This document shows positions 10,334 to 21,209 of a DNA stretch of 64,000 nt, piece by piece (the first letter of the stretch is position 1; every line of letters begins with the position of its first letter). Under the pieces are notes generated by a model. The model was not told the DNA's origin and did not search any database. It worked only from the letters and a program-made list of their open reading frames with translations. The position numbers and the translations under genes are program-made. The stretch comes from Halichondria panicea (taxonomy: Eukaryota > Porifera > Demospongiae > Suberitida > Halichondriidae), in NCBI RefSeq assembly GCF_963675165.1, contig NC_087390.1, positions 2,804,001 through 2,868,000 on the forward strand. Reading direction: 5' to 3'.

Positions 10334-12913
10334 TTACGTTAAGTTAATGGCGAGATGTTCAATGTAAGATTGTGGGTACTGCGGCTGCCTCAGGTATACG
10401 AACGCTGAGTCCCTCTGGTATCCTAGGAATGAAATACAAAGACTGGTAAATACAATAATTTCACAAGCAATTGTTTAGTGAACTCTAATATGTACACACA
10501 ATTATTAAGCGTAGGATGCATAAAAACCCACAAATATGTAATTTGTGCTGTACATACCAGTAAGGTTTGTTTGAGGTTGAAAAGGAAGAATCTCCACCAG
10601 TGCACTGAAGCTGCGATAGTCGGATGATCCCAAGTGTTGGGAAATTTCTGTAACTTGCGGTTGTGCCTGAACTGGCGCAAGAAAATGTTCTTCTTGGTCG
10701 ATTCCTTCTACAACTTGGGCACGTGGGGGTCGAAAATGCCACTCGCTCGTTGTAGTGACAAGACAGAAATTTTGAACAGGACCGCACTCAGATTCCTGTA
10801 TTGATTGGGTCCAGACGAGAGATCCATGAACCTGAATCTGATCATTCTCCAATGTGCTCAACGAGTGTTGTCGGGTAAGCAACTTACTTCTGTTTCGACT
10901 CGTACTTTCCTCATATGGAAATGAAAAAGGAATGACTTGAAGTGCTGACGCTTCGATCTCGGATGGTTGGTGACTTAGTGGAAGTACTACCATAGACTGG
11001 GAGACCAATGGAGCAGCATTGTCAGGAGGCTGTTGTGCAGGGGGGAGATTCTGATGTGTCATGATGTTAGCATCAGTCGAAGCAACTTCAGAGGCATCAC
11101 TAGAACGGTCAGACAAAGATGGAGGTACCAAAGAGCCAGTGTTGTTACCCACAGGTGAGCTATCTTCTACCCTAGCAGGCAAAAACTGAGAGATGATGCA
11201 TTTCGAATTTTGTTGTTGAAGTAAAATTGCCACATTGCTAGCTGCGGAATCTGGAGGCATACAGTCTGTCTGATTCAAAGTTCCTTCGCCAATCGCATGA
11301 TCATCTCCTGTATAGTTTTGTAGAGCACCCCTCACACTCAATGGTGCGTCTGCTTCCCCTTTTTTACGAACGTGGGCAGACGGTACTGTTTGTGTGTACA
11401 CTTGTTGTGCCGGGTTGTTGGAACTTGAGGTATCTCCGTTAGAATCCTTAACCTTCACTCTATCTGCATACGACACACCCGAAACAAACATTGAGGAAGA
11501 TAATGTTTCATGTTTGTACTGATCACCGTCAACAGTTTGTTTAATTTGCTCACCGACACCAGGAACAATAGTAGGAGAAGTTCTGTTCACATGATTTACG
11601 GCAGAGACATTTCTCGAATACTTAGAATCAGGTTCAAGACTTGTTTTGACATTGGGGGTTATTTCCAAAACAGAAGGTGGATCCATAAATTGTGGCGTTT
11701 CTCTTGAAGTCACAGCAGTAGGTTTAGGAGGTATCGTGAAGTTAGGTGGTACTAAGGAGCTATCCGATGGAATCATTGCTGCAGTGTTCGAACCTTCAGG
11801 CCATTTCGTTACAACAGTAAAGTCTCCTCCATCTTCAGAGTCGATAGGTTCAGGGGATGAAACGTTGCATAACAAAATGTCTCTGATCGAGCGAATTGGG
11901 TTTCGAGAATTTCTACAATGAGATTCTCTCCTTGCTTTTTGTAGAACAATGTCGTGTGATAGGTCATGTGTACGAGAACGTTTTTCACAAGCCCTCGAAG
12001 ATCTGCGGTGTTTGACCTTCGATGCATTTTTCCGAGACTTTTTCCTATGCTTCCTCCCTCTCTTACGAGTTCGTTTCCCTTTCTGTTTCCGTGCTTTAGG
12101 CGGTGTAGGTGGTGTAGCTGAACGAGGGATTCTTTGTCGATCCCTCCCATTGTTATTGTCTCTTTCGTCATCACCAGAGCCACTACTGTTAGAACTGCTA
12201 ACCAAAGCGCCTGAGGTTGAGTGGGACTGACATTGTCTCTTTGAAGAACGGCCGTTGTTTGGATTGCTTTTGTGGCACTCAGAGCGTTCACGCTTCTGTC
12301 CTGAACCACATTCACTTATCTCTAACGATGGATGGTAACATTCCAGGTAGAAGATACTTCGGGTTTCAGCGGTTTGTATGAGCGACATGATCGGATTTTT
12401 TACGGAAGTATTCACGAGCTCAGAGATTTGATCAAGAGAAGGAATATAACGGCTAAGAATTTCACCTTCTAGAAAGAAATTTAAAAGGGCTGACAAAAAG
12501 GTGTCTGCTTCAAAAATGTGATGATCATCGCCGCATGAGTTTATAGAATTTAGAATATTCGGTATGAGAGTTTTGTCATTCATAAGTGAGTAGCAAACAG
12601 AGAGAAACGATTGTGGATTACCAGAGCATACAGCGTTTTGCATTTTTTGATAGTTCGTACATTGAGAGAGCAAATCCTTATTATAATAACAAATCTTTGT
12701 GATATTCTTGAGATAACTAACCAACTTCAATAGTAAAATGGGAAACTTGAATTGTTTCTGTTTCTTGCAGTAAGAATGCTTATTCACAGACCCATTTGTA
12801 CTGGTTGCAGTAGGTTTTAGGGAAGTACCTCCTCTAGATGGAGATAGTTCATCTGTTTTGGGCGACATATTGATGTTAATGGTCGCAAATAGATCATCTT
12901 TAAACGGGAACAT
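10334..12913 (-). CDS. Uncharacterised 814-aa protein, family member G2
   Basis: The function is unknown. Exon 1 is 12913-10558 (ATG 12913), donor ACTG|GTATGT in phase 1; exon 2 is 10422-10334 behind the acceptor ATTCCTAG, ending TAA. The frame closes exactly. The N-terminal 200 residues look folded and helical, with Cys and Leu; residues about 205-310 are Ser-rich then extremely basic (KARKQKGKRTRKRGRKHRKK), a likely nuclear or RNA/DNA-binding segment. The rest is Ser/Pro/Thr-rich and disordered, with SLVPPN and VSYADRVKVK (near residue 478). The C-terminus reads FVYLRQPQYPQSYIEHL. The two motifs, the Ser-then-basic block, and the phase-1 intron before an approximately 90-nt last exon are shared with the gene at 1202-3176, supporting common origin despite little overall similarity. 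Confidence 0.65.
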
Positions 12914-13928
12914 CGTATTCGTTTAAGCAGAGTCAACCTGCAGTTTCATGAAGATGATTATAAATGTATACTACCTTCAAAGATAGCCTTATTCCCAGTC
13001 CATATTGTAACGCTATAGGTAATCTGGGAAATGCTGTAGCGAATGCGCACTTGCAATAGATACCCTCTACCTATAGCATTATACAATAGAGGTCAGGAAC
13101 GAGGCTAGCTCAAGGACTCAGCACATGTACATAAATGGCCACAATCGATAATGACTCAGCTACAGTAATTACACCAGCTATTGCATCATACCATGAATAT
13201 CATTAAAACACATGTGACCATATTGGAACTGAGATAACACCATGTAACCTGTAACCAATTGCTGACCAGTATAGAGGTCATCCTATCATACCACAATGGA
13301 CACTCACTATAAATAAGAACCCCATTAGTTACAACATGCAGTCAGTAACTGTAATATATCAAGAATTATGTGGGAGCTAGGTTTTCTACCATGCAGAAGA
13401 CACGTAACTCTATCATACGGACTTCATTTGGTATGTTTATACAATGTGTAATACATTAGCTAATCCTGCTTCATTTCATCATTCTTATCCAAAGCATTGT
13501 GATGCCAAAAAATCATGGGTGGCCAAGAAATATCAGCAGTCCAAAGATAATCACAAACTCAATTCGAAAACCCTTGTTAACATACGCACCAGTTGTAGTG
13601 TCAGTGTGGCTAATCGAATCCTTAAGTTGTCTTGTTAGTCGGGCGCCGTCCAATCTCTGTGTCAATAGACAGTACAGCATTCAAGAGTATTCCATAAGTT
13701 AAAAGCGTAATGGTTTCAGGAAGAATGTGTGCTCCCACTAATTGGCAACACTGTGATAATTATTATGTTCTGATCATAGCTGGCCAACCATCTGAACTCA
13801 CTTGAACACTTCTGTTACTTCGTAGCCTGTAGGGTACTAGGTGACAATGTGATCTGTGGGTATTAAATAATAGATACATTGTTTAGATCTGCTATTAAAT
13901 TGCATGTTGAGCTATTATATCATTAGCA
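12914..13928. other. Spacer upstream of G2
   Basis: Presumed promoter side of the minus-strand gene at 10334-12913. An imperfect hairpin (gctataggtaat / ctacctatagc, about 13010-13078) and a lone transposon terminus (tagtcgggcgccgtc, about 13635-13650) are visible. No gene seen. Confidence 0.4.
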
Positions 13929-14224
13929 CATTAGTGCTAATGATATAATAATAGCTAGCTAGGTAGGCGTACAAAACATCCTTACCTGTGGGCATAGAGA
14001 TATAAGAAGGGAGAGGGATAGGACATTAGTGCTAATGATATAATAATAGCTAGCTAGGTAGGCGCTAGGCGCACAAAACATCCTTACCTGTGGGCATAGA
14101 GATATATTAAAGAAGGGAGAGGGATAGGACATTAGTGCTAATGATATAATAATAGCTAGCTAGGTAGGCGTACAAAACATCCTTACCTGTGGGCATAGGA
14201 GATATAAGAAGGGAGAGGGATGGG
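13929..14224. repeat. Three tandem copies of a roughly 95-106-bp unit
   Basis: Units start at 13929, 14023 and 14129, each with acattagtgctaatgatata, ctagctaggtaggcg and gatataagaagggagaggga. The third unit runs straight into the left terminus of the element at 14202, so the unit contains that terminus sequence: the end of the transposon has been amplified in tandem. Confidence 0.75.
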
Positions 14225-15040
14225 AAACGGAGCACGTTCGCACAATCACTTCTGTGTAATGCCAAAAGGTTGATCCGCGTTTCGGCTCTAGACACCCCGC
14301 CAACCCAGCGGGAAATGTTATTCGCAGCTGTGCTGAGCATCCACACCTACTGTGCATCATATAGAAGCGTTGCGTATCTCACCAAGAGCTTGAAAACTTT
14401 CAAAGGCAGTTTTTTGAGTGTTGTATTATCGTTTCGGCTCTATCTAGTGGCTTTGTGTACCTTCTACAAGGAGAGGCTGTGACTACAGCCCAAAATATTA
14501 ATGATTCCCTCTTTCTTAAGTAGCTGGGCATTGTATGCAAGCAAAATCAAAGCCACTTGGCTTTAGGTTGGTAAGTAATGTTCATGTTTGTCTTAGTAAG
14601 CTGGTTTTTAAAAGCAGACTTTTTGTGTACCCATTTAGAAAGTTACTTCAATGATCGAATGTAGGTAAATGTCTCTTTGTATTCATTGATAGTTGGTTCA
14701 TCGTATCAGCACAGTAATTTATGACAGAACTTTGCTACATTTCCATAATTCTCTATCATGTCTGTGACTGTACTGGAATACTTAACGGTACAGACAGAGC
14801 TCCTCTCAAGAATTTGCTGTCCAAGCTGCTTTTTACTGCTTGGAGGGTCTCTAACTATTGCTGCTACCTTGTTGTGACTGTTCCACTAGCCATTGCTAAT
14901 ACATGGAGCTCAGTAGCTAGTTTATAGCCTAGTACTAGCTAAAAGCATGGGTTGGAGGAAATAAAGAAGAAAACATTGACCGAAACGCGGATCGTCAATG
15001 CTATTTACGTAGCGTTTCCCATCCCTCTCCCTTCTTATAT
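14202..15040. mobile_element. 839-bp non-autonomous element with P-type ends
   Basis: The left end atataagaagggagagggat(gggaaacg) is matched in inverted orientation by cgtttcccatccctctccct(tcttatat) at 15013-15040. An inner pair (tgatccgcgtttcgg near 14270, ccgaaacgcggatc near 14979) is also inverted. The terminal pattern GGGAT-GGAAACG recurs at 21940, 26575 and 54063, where it bounds a P-element-like transposase gene. The short ORF at the left end is not convincing. Confidence 0.6.
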
Positions 15041-15104
15041 CTTTGCTGTGGGATATATTTTAGAAGGGTACTTGTACGTGCCGATGCGCTTGGACTCCAC
15101 TGTA

Positions 15105-15330
15105 CTACCTTATAGTGGGTAATTTTCGGGGGACAAAATATTCGTGGTTCAGCAGACTCCACTGTACTACCATAGGGTACTACCTTATAGCTGGGGCAAA
15201 ATATTCGTGGTTTTCGTGGTTGGAGGTCTGCCCACGAATATTTTACCCACAAATGAAGCGACCTTGCCTACCTTTACCAGGTGCTTTACCTGCAGTGCTA
15301 GTGCAAGCTGCAACCACGAAAATATTAAAG
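15105..15330. repeat. Rearranged remnant of the TATAGCGGG MITE family
   Basis: gactccactgtactacc followed by ttatag-ggg and caaaatattcgtgg occurs twice in direct order (about 15093-15150 and 15155-15205), then cacgaatattttacccac in inverted sense. This fits a broken or duplicated copy of the elements at 17222 and 35978. Confidence 0.4.
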
Positions 15331-15606
15331 ATCTAGCCCAATAATGATATCTAGCTTGTTCAGGTACTTCTTCTTGCCACCTTGGTCTTGTTTTGAAGAT
15401 AAATAACCTTCTACAAAGGGTATCTTTTTGGTGCTAAATACTAGCCAAATCGTGTTCATTGTACATAAAAGTCTGTTACTGGTACCCAAAATGGCTGACA
15501 TTCCAATGACATCATTATTAATTACGTCACTGCAATGGGTCCTATAGGCTATACGCTCTGACAAGCAAAGGGGCGTGGTTTGACCGTCATAATGGTAATG
15601 CATAAC

Positions 15607-15994
15607 TACCGTATATCTTCTAATTTATCGGACACTTCTAATTACCCGGACACTCTTTTGGGCAATTTTCGTTGTTCTAATACAACGGACACTCCAGTAC
15701 TTTAATATTACATTTGTTCTAAATATCCGGACAATACTTGAAAAGTTGAGTTATCATTCACAGACGGCAAGTAAGACTTAGAGTGCTGCAGTTAGATAGC
15801 TTTGAGTAGCTAGTTTTAGATAGCTAGTGCAACTATTCAGTCGTACCCTGTTCTATTAAACTTAGCTAGCTCGCATGCAGCTGCTTGCTTGTTCTAATTA
15901 TTCCGGACACTTTGCATGCTCTATTCCAATTATACCCGGACAATTTCCAAAATAATTATTTTTTCTTGTCCGATAAATTAGAAGATATACGGTA
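15607..15994. mobile_element. 388-bp MITE with perfect 28-bp terminal inverted repeats
   Basis: taccgtatatcttctaattt... at 15607-15634 is exactly inverted at 15967-15994. The interior carries several spaced variants of ttctaatt-n-ccggacact (about 15639, 15673, 15714, 15892, 15924), some matching the internal part of the ends. There is no ORF. Target duplication is at most TA. Confidence 0.75.
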
Positions 15995-16640
15995 TATATA
16001 ATTGTAGAGAGAGATAGCCTCGACTCCAGCCCCTTGAATAGTGGGCCTGGTATTTACTGTTGGGTGGACAATTAATTTATTAATATTATTTACCGTATTT
16101 TATCTCATTGAACGTTAAAACAGTATTAACGGCAAGTTAATGTTTAGCATGTCTTGGCCTATTTTACATGCATGTGCAAGGCATGGGCCCGTGGGCTGAC
16201 ATGAGGCTGATGAGCGCGCCATGAGACAGAAGCATGGAATCCTCATTGCCAGCACATGGCCTGAGAAACTTGATACTTAGTCTCATGAATCAGCCGGCCT
16301 TTACATGTAGTTTAAGGAGGAAGGGCGGCCGATTCATGAGCTATGACCACTTGGCATGCTGGTTGGATGTCCTCCTCGGCCTCCTAACTCCCTCTTCTGG
16401 CCGGCCCCGGCCCTGCGCGCGCTGCAGAATTGTCAACACACACACAACTCCTGTTCCACAAAACAAGTAAGTTCCCTTATACATAACTAGGGTGACGCAA
16501 GCGCCATGGGGGCAAGCGACACATCCAACTCTGCTGAAAGAAATGACACCACATCTTGTGGCAGGTTGATGACATGGCCTGCGTATTCATATTGTCCAAG
16601 TGGTAATCGATAGATAGACATTATTGGCATGACTGCAGAT
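15995..16640. other. Repeat-derived spacer
   Basis: It contains atagcctcgactcc (about 16015), a TAGCCTCG-type terminus, and an inverted pair tctcatgaatcagccggcc (about 16279) / ggcggccgattcatgag (about 16323-16339) related to the palindromes at 28521 and 34553. No credible gene. Confidence 0.35.
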
Positions 16641-17145
16641 ATAAACAGCATCTTGGATTGAACAGCGTTCAAATAGAGGCATATCGGGATTCACTCTGTA
16701 GCCTCTGCATGTGTTGCTTCAAGCGTGCCTGTGTGGCCTCTCTGGAGTCTCTGTAAGTGTAATGAACATTTAATAATGTTTGGCCACTTTCTGCTGGCTT
16801 GTGCACTTTCTACACAAAATGTATTTATGTTAGGCAACTTGAACACCTGCAGAACCGTTTTGAGTCAGTTACCTTCACTTCCTGCTGCTCCTGTGTGCCC
16901 TGTATCTTTCTCTGTGTCTCCTTTCCCTCTTTTTAGCTGTTTCTGGGGATCTTGCCTGTCGCTCCCGCTCCTAGTTTTGTCACTATTCATATCTTTATCG
17001 AGCTAAAGTTATTGACTCGCGTAGAAATTGGTAAAGGATCACGTGTCACAAAAGCAAATGTCGTATGCCAGTCCACGGTGGACATACATACATACACCAC
17101 CCGGACCACGTGCATGACTAACTAAGGGACTCGCTTCGCTCGCCC
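16640..17145 (-). pseudogene. Second degenerate ETPE/charged-repeat ORF
   Basis: On the minus strand the order matches the plus-strand remnant at 3655-4335: agggactcgcttcgctcgcccc inverted at 17124-17145, a tacatacatacatac run (about 17083), a charged segment RERQARSPETAKKRERRHRE (about 16900-16965), a donor-like site, then an acceptor and an ETPE...TQARLKQHMQRL block (about 16660-16745). Frameshifts and stops break it. Two dead copies with the same order imply a dispersed element. Confidence 0.4.
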
Positions 17146-17221
17146 CAATTATGTCCCATTAAGATCCTGCAAAATGTCCTTACCTGACTCTATACACCGG
17201 TACTTGCTTGTAATAGTTACT

Positions 17222-17449
17222 GTATAGCGTGAAATTTTCGTGAGGTGCAAAATTTCGCGTTTTTCGAGGGCATGCAGAGCAGCTAACACAAACATTATAA
17301 CTGGGATAAATTCCCACGCACTGGTATTTCACATGCAAAGCTATTGGTGGATGTGGTTTCCTGGCATTGAAACGCGAATATTAGAACCCACGAAAATTTC
17401 TGCTGAGGGCTCTGGAGCCAAAAGAGCGAAAATTTCCCGCTATACGGTA
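17222..17449. mobile_element. MITE of the TATAGCGGG family
   Basis: The left end tgtatagcgtgaaattttcg is the inverse of gcgaaaatttcccgctatac at the right. No ORF with support lies inside. Confidence 0.6.
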
Positions 17450-17639
17450 GAAGATACACCTATTAATTTTTGCAAAAAATGCTAATTCAATCTCCGTTAT
17501 GAATAGTGCTCCGTTATGAGTAGTGCAACAGTATAGACACAGAGTCTCTCTCTTTATCACATAAACTCATAAATTTCAGGCAGTTTCATGCACTTGCTAT
17601 AGATCTATCATTAGCCTAGCCTCGATCCCAGGCTGCACT

Positions 17640-18900
17640 TCATCCTCACTCCTCACTGCAAGTAGCTAGCACACTTCATGGGAGAAAAGAAACCAGCCAA
17701 AGCACCCTCGGAGGCAAACCTGTAAAAAGCCACAACAACATTCACAGGATGGACAAATGGAAGGCCTGAATGTAAGAAAGAAACACATATTCAACAGAAA
17801 GTAATTGTCAAACCCCAACAGTTGCTAAAATTCCACATTTAGGCCAGTCACAACACTAGTCTCGCGGGCCATACTCCAACATACTGGTACTACATATGGT
17901 GACTAGCTATAGCCAGGTTTTCGTGTCGAGTTCGGAACAATGGCATTTCAAGAATTTCCACGCAAAAATGTACTGCAAGCATTCAAAAGGGGCGTGGTTT
18001 ACAATCGTCCACCATTGCTAAAAGTTGACAAGCTACATGTACACTGTACTGAGTCTGTTGGTTGTACAATTAGGCACTCTAGCTAAAGGATCAAGACTAT
18101 GCTTTCTATAGCTGATGGATAGCTATAGCTAAGAGAGAATAGGGAGCCTAAAAGTATGGTTTCATTATTCCAGGCAAGACCTCTTCTCTCCAGAATTACT
18201 AAGAGTTAATGAACTACATGGCAGGATGCACTAATTAAATTCCACTAAGACACAAAAACCTGGACCATATGTACTATCAGTTTGTGGAGTATGGCCCGCG
18301 AGACTACACGAACGGTCCTGCAGTTCGTTATTTTTTCCCTTGGGGATCAAATTACTTGACATTTGCATTGTTACTTGGACTTTTGAGACATGGCTGTATG
18401 CGTGTGTATAATTATTAGTCATTGTATGTCATTGTATAGCACCTAATAAAATAATGGGTATAAATTTATGATTATTTTTATGCCTGTCGCGAGTGTATTT
18501 AATTAAACTGTAAACGCTATTTCAACGACAAAAGATCATCATACCTTATATATACATTTTGATAATAATGAGCATGTGACCACATGTGTGCATGTGTACA
18601 GGATATTCTAGTTAATTACGCAATGTCATGTGGTGATGGTGCACATTTAGTGCCATTATAAGAACATAGGCAAGAGATCGAGTCAAAAAATAGAGAGTCT
18701 ATTGAAGGCCTTGTCAATTTGTCAGTCAACAGATAGAGCAAAGTTGTTGTGAGTTATAAGTAACTTTCAATACAGTATTGGTACGATAATTATGTACTCT
18801 GATTTTGATTGTACATGCTTTGATAAACCCATTGCTGAGCTTTAATAAATTAACAACTTACTGCATTACTACTGTACTAGGTCAGCTTAAATTAGTATCC
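17640..18900 (-). pseudogene. Segment copy A: deletion remnant of the duplicated gene cassette
   Basis: 17664-17770 resembles the last exons and last intron of genes B and C (tgcaagtagctagcac, caaagcaccctc, ggaggcaaacctgtaaaa) but lacks most of the penultimate exon and has lost a base in the last one. After the element at 17857-18306 the sequence resumes at about 18340 with the distal part of the cassette (ggggatcaaatt, gttaattacgcaatgtc, gtggtgatggtgca), in the same order as 26.5-28.5 kb and 33.7-34.5 kb. The gene body and promoter region in between are missing. Confidence 0.6.
17857..18306. mobile_element. 450-bp inverted-repeat element inside segment copy A
   Basis: tagtctcgcgggccatactc at 17857 is matched in inverted orientation by gagtatggcccgcgagacta ending at 18306. 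The similarity continues inward through a ccatatgta-type block. The homologous position in copies B and C has no insertion. Confidence 0.7.
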
Positions 18901-19214
18901 GTGAAATATGGAAGTTGGGATTTAGATAAGTATAAGCTTTTTGTCATTTTTGTCAAATTAGCAGCAATAAAATAATATTTTCATGGCAGATAAAAAAAAA
19001 AAACTAATTAGTACGTGAAACATAAGTGTGGGAAAAGGCACAGATTATATTATTATAGTGATATGCATATATATAAGCAAGTCTGAGAATAGAAGTACAT
19101 GTATAATATACATGTATACTCTATTCTCTATATATATATTATATATATATATTGTACATAATTATTATGTACAAGAAGAATATACTCTTGATAAAGTGTG
19201 ATATCAATTTTAAG
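18900..19214. other. AT-rich spacer with TA-rich microsatellite
   Basis: A long AT/TA-rich hairpin-forming run is at about 19095-19160 (atgtataatatacatgtata, then tatatatata tracts). No gene seen. Confidence 0.5.
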
Positions 19215-19906
19215 TTAGTCCTCTTGAAACGACTCATTGGGAGAGTAGTTGCCAACAAACGGTTTAACGGTATCCACTATATCGCGAGCCTCCGTACTTT
19301 CCAATTTCATATACAAAGATATAGGCCATGGAGGTTGAGCTGGTGTCATTGGTGAGGAAATGAGGGCCATCTCCTGAGGTAGTAGGTGTCCAGGGGATGT
19401 TTCTTGGGCAGGGCCATCATAGTTTCTGGGAAAGATCTGTACACTGATCAAAGGTACAATACTTGCACTGATAGCGGCCGCAGCTGTGCCAGTTGACACA
19501 GGCTCTGCATTGGGATAGTTAACTGTACTTGAGTAATCCTCCACGCTGTCCTCTTCAGACGCCACTTCCGAATCGTCTTTCAATTGGTTGACATCAGCGA
19601 TACAGTTTTTGAATGGCAAGTAGGTGAGGTTTTCTTCGACAGTGAGAGATGCCGAGTTCGAACTGTATCCGCTTGTAATTGTTGCTTGAGCACTGACGGT
19701 TTCTTGAAATTGTGTATGCCCTTGATATCGCTCTTGATATCGTGTAGGTGGTTGTGATACCTCCTCGTGAGCTGTGTCATTCTCGGATTCATCATTTGAT
19801 GGGGAGATGGCGTGACGTCTGGGAAATGCTGCGGTAACTAATTATACGTACATGCTCTTAATTGATTGTTCATGAACTCTTGGTTACACTCACCTTCTTC
19901 ACACAT
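19215..19906 (-). CDS. Uncharacterised 208-aa acidic protein (G3)
   Basis: The function is unknown. Exon 1 codes only MCEE (19906-19894), donor G|GTGAGT in phase 1; exon 2 is 19828-19215 behind the acceptor TTACCGCAG. The frame is open to TGA and closes exactly. The protein has an N-terminal Gln/Tyr repeat (RYQERYQGHTQFQ), an acidic Ser/Glu block (SEVASEEDSVEDYSS, about residues 90-105), an Ala-rich hydrophobic stretch and a C-terminal ISLYMKLESTEARDIVDTV. It lies between segment copies A and B on the same strand as the other genes. Membership of the same family is possible from position and general character but is not shown; it lacks the separate short last exon. The tiny first exon makes the start uncertain. 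Confidence 0.5.
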
Positions 19907-20452
19907 ACCAACTCTCTTAATTAACGTAAGCTTTACCTACTTTCTATTAATTATAGGGCAACTTTTTCTCTACAACTTAACTATGTACGTAGCACTAGCC
20001 GAGCAACTTGAGGAATATAATCCAAAAGGACAATTCTTTCAGTAAGCATAAACTGGGGGAGCTAGTAGAAAGCATACTCTAGTAAGTGAAACTAATCTGT
20101 GAACAGTAAAGTCAACAGAAAAAAGGATAAAAAGAGAATTGAGATACTACAGTGAATCTTTTATACACCTTGCAATTATTTAAGTCATATGACCTAAGAT
20201 TACTACACAGTATGAGGACGTATCCTATAATAGTAAACTAACTATAGCAGAGGTATAGTCGTAATCTAATTGAACAGGAAAACATTGGTAATAGTTAATT
20301 GAGTTCTAGTAAACAGTACAAAAAACACAGATAAGCTATAATACAAGTGCACAGCCACATCATTAGTTATAATTATCAGTACAAAAATCTATGTACAAAG
20401 TGTCTATGTACAAAATGTCAAACGTTTTGTTCTCACTACAATGTACAGGTAG
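19907..20452. other. Spacer, nothing identified
   Basis: AT-rich sequence between G3 and the last exon of pseudogene B. It may include the G3 promoter. No ORF with splice support, RNA or clear repeat was found. Confidence 0.4.
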
Positions 20453-20855
20453 CTAGCACACCACCCTCTCACAATACTCTACCGAATACTTCATGGGAGG
20501 AGGGAAGCAAGCCAAAGCACCCTCAGGAGGCAAACCTGTAAAAAGCCATAACAACATGAAAAATATTCACAGGGTGGAGTGAAAGCACTTACGGAGAGGA
20601 TTGGGTCTCTTGATGTAAACAGGAGCAGATGGAATACCTGAAACACATCAAAAGTAATTGTCAAACCCCTAACAGTAGCCTCGATTCAAGGCCGCTTTAG
20701 AAGCGGCCTGGTATACCTTGTATGCGCATGCGCTTACATTACCCCAAAAAGGGGGTAATCCGTGTATTTGTGGATACTGTCAGTAAAATAAACACGTATA
20801 CTATTTTGTATTCTAATTTTAGTGGTCCGTGTTACACACTTTACATATAGCAAAG

Positions 20856-21209
20856 ATGACTAGCTCGACTGACACTGAGTTCTCTTCCGCTCTGGCTTAT
20901 GCCCTTTCTTGTGTGAAGAGAAGTCATTTAGTTCTGAGGGATAAACAGCTTGATACTCTACGGATGCTGTACGAAGGGAATGATGTTTTCCTGTGGGTTC
21001 CTACTGGATATGAAAGTCTATCTGCTACCAAACTTTGCCTTTTTTATTCGACAAGAAGCTGGATAGAATTAGTTCTCCTCCTAGTGAGCGTAGTATTGTC
21101 CCCTAGTGTCTCTAATGGTAGATCAAGTGACTAGTCTACATGATCGTGGTGTTCCTGCTGGTATACTCAGTGGAAACAAAGGGGTCGATAAGAAGTCCAA
21201 GTGAGTGCT
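20856..21209 (+). pseudogene. RecQ-like helicase fragment (transposon cargo)
   Basis: From ATG 20856 the frame reads a start typical of RecQ-like helicases of sponge and cnidarian elements: LRDKQLDTLRMLYEGNDVF then WVPTGYESLS, which stands where motif I (PTGYGKS) is expected, so the nucleotide-binding loop is damaged. Further pieces of the helicase core appear in other frames: FDKKLDRISSPPSERSIV (about 21046-21100) and MVDQVTSLHDRGVPAGILSG (about 21117-21176), ending near a donor-like site at 21209. At least two frameshifts are needed. The remaining helicase domains are absent. Inference: a truncated, dead copy. Confidence 0.7.

Noticed and set aside
13929-14224. Possible CRISPR-like array
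   Set aside because: Units are contiguous and contain a transposon end; no spacers, and the DNA is eukaryotic.
14189-14482. 97-codon ORF at the left end of the 14202 element
   Set aside because: It starts in the tandem terminus repeat and runs through the inverted repeat; composition is non-coding.
20829-21134. Functional helicase gene
   Set aside because: The nucleotide-binding loop reads TGYESLS, at least two frameshifts follow, and most of the domain is missing.
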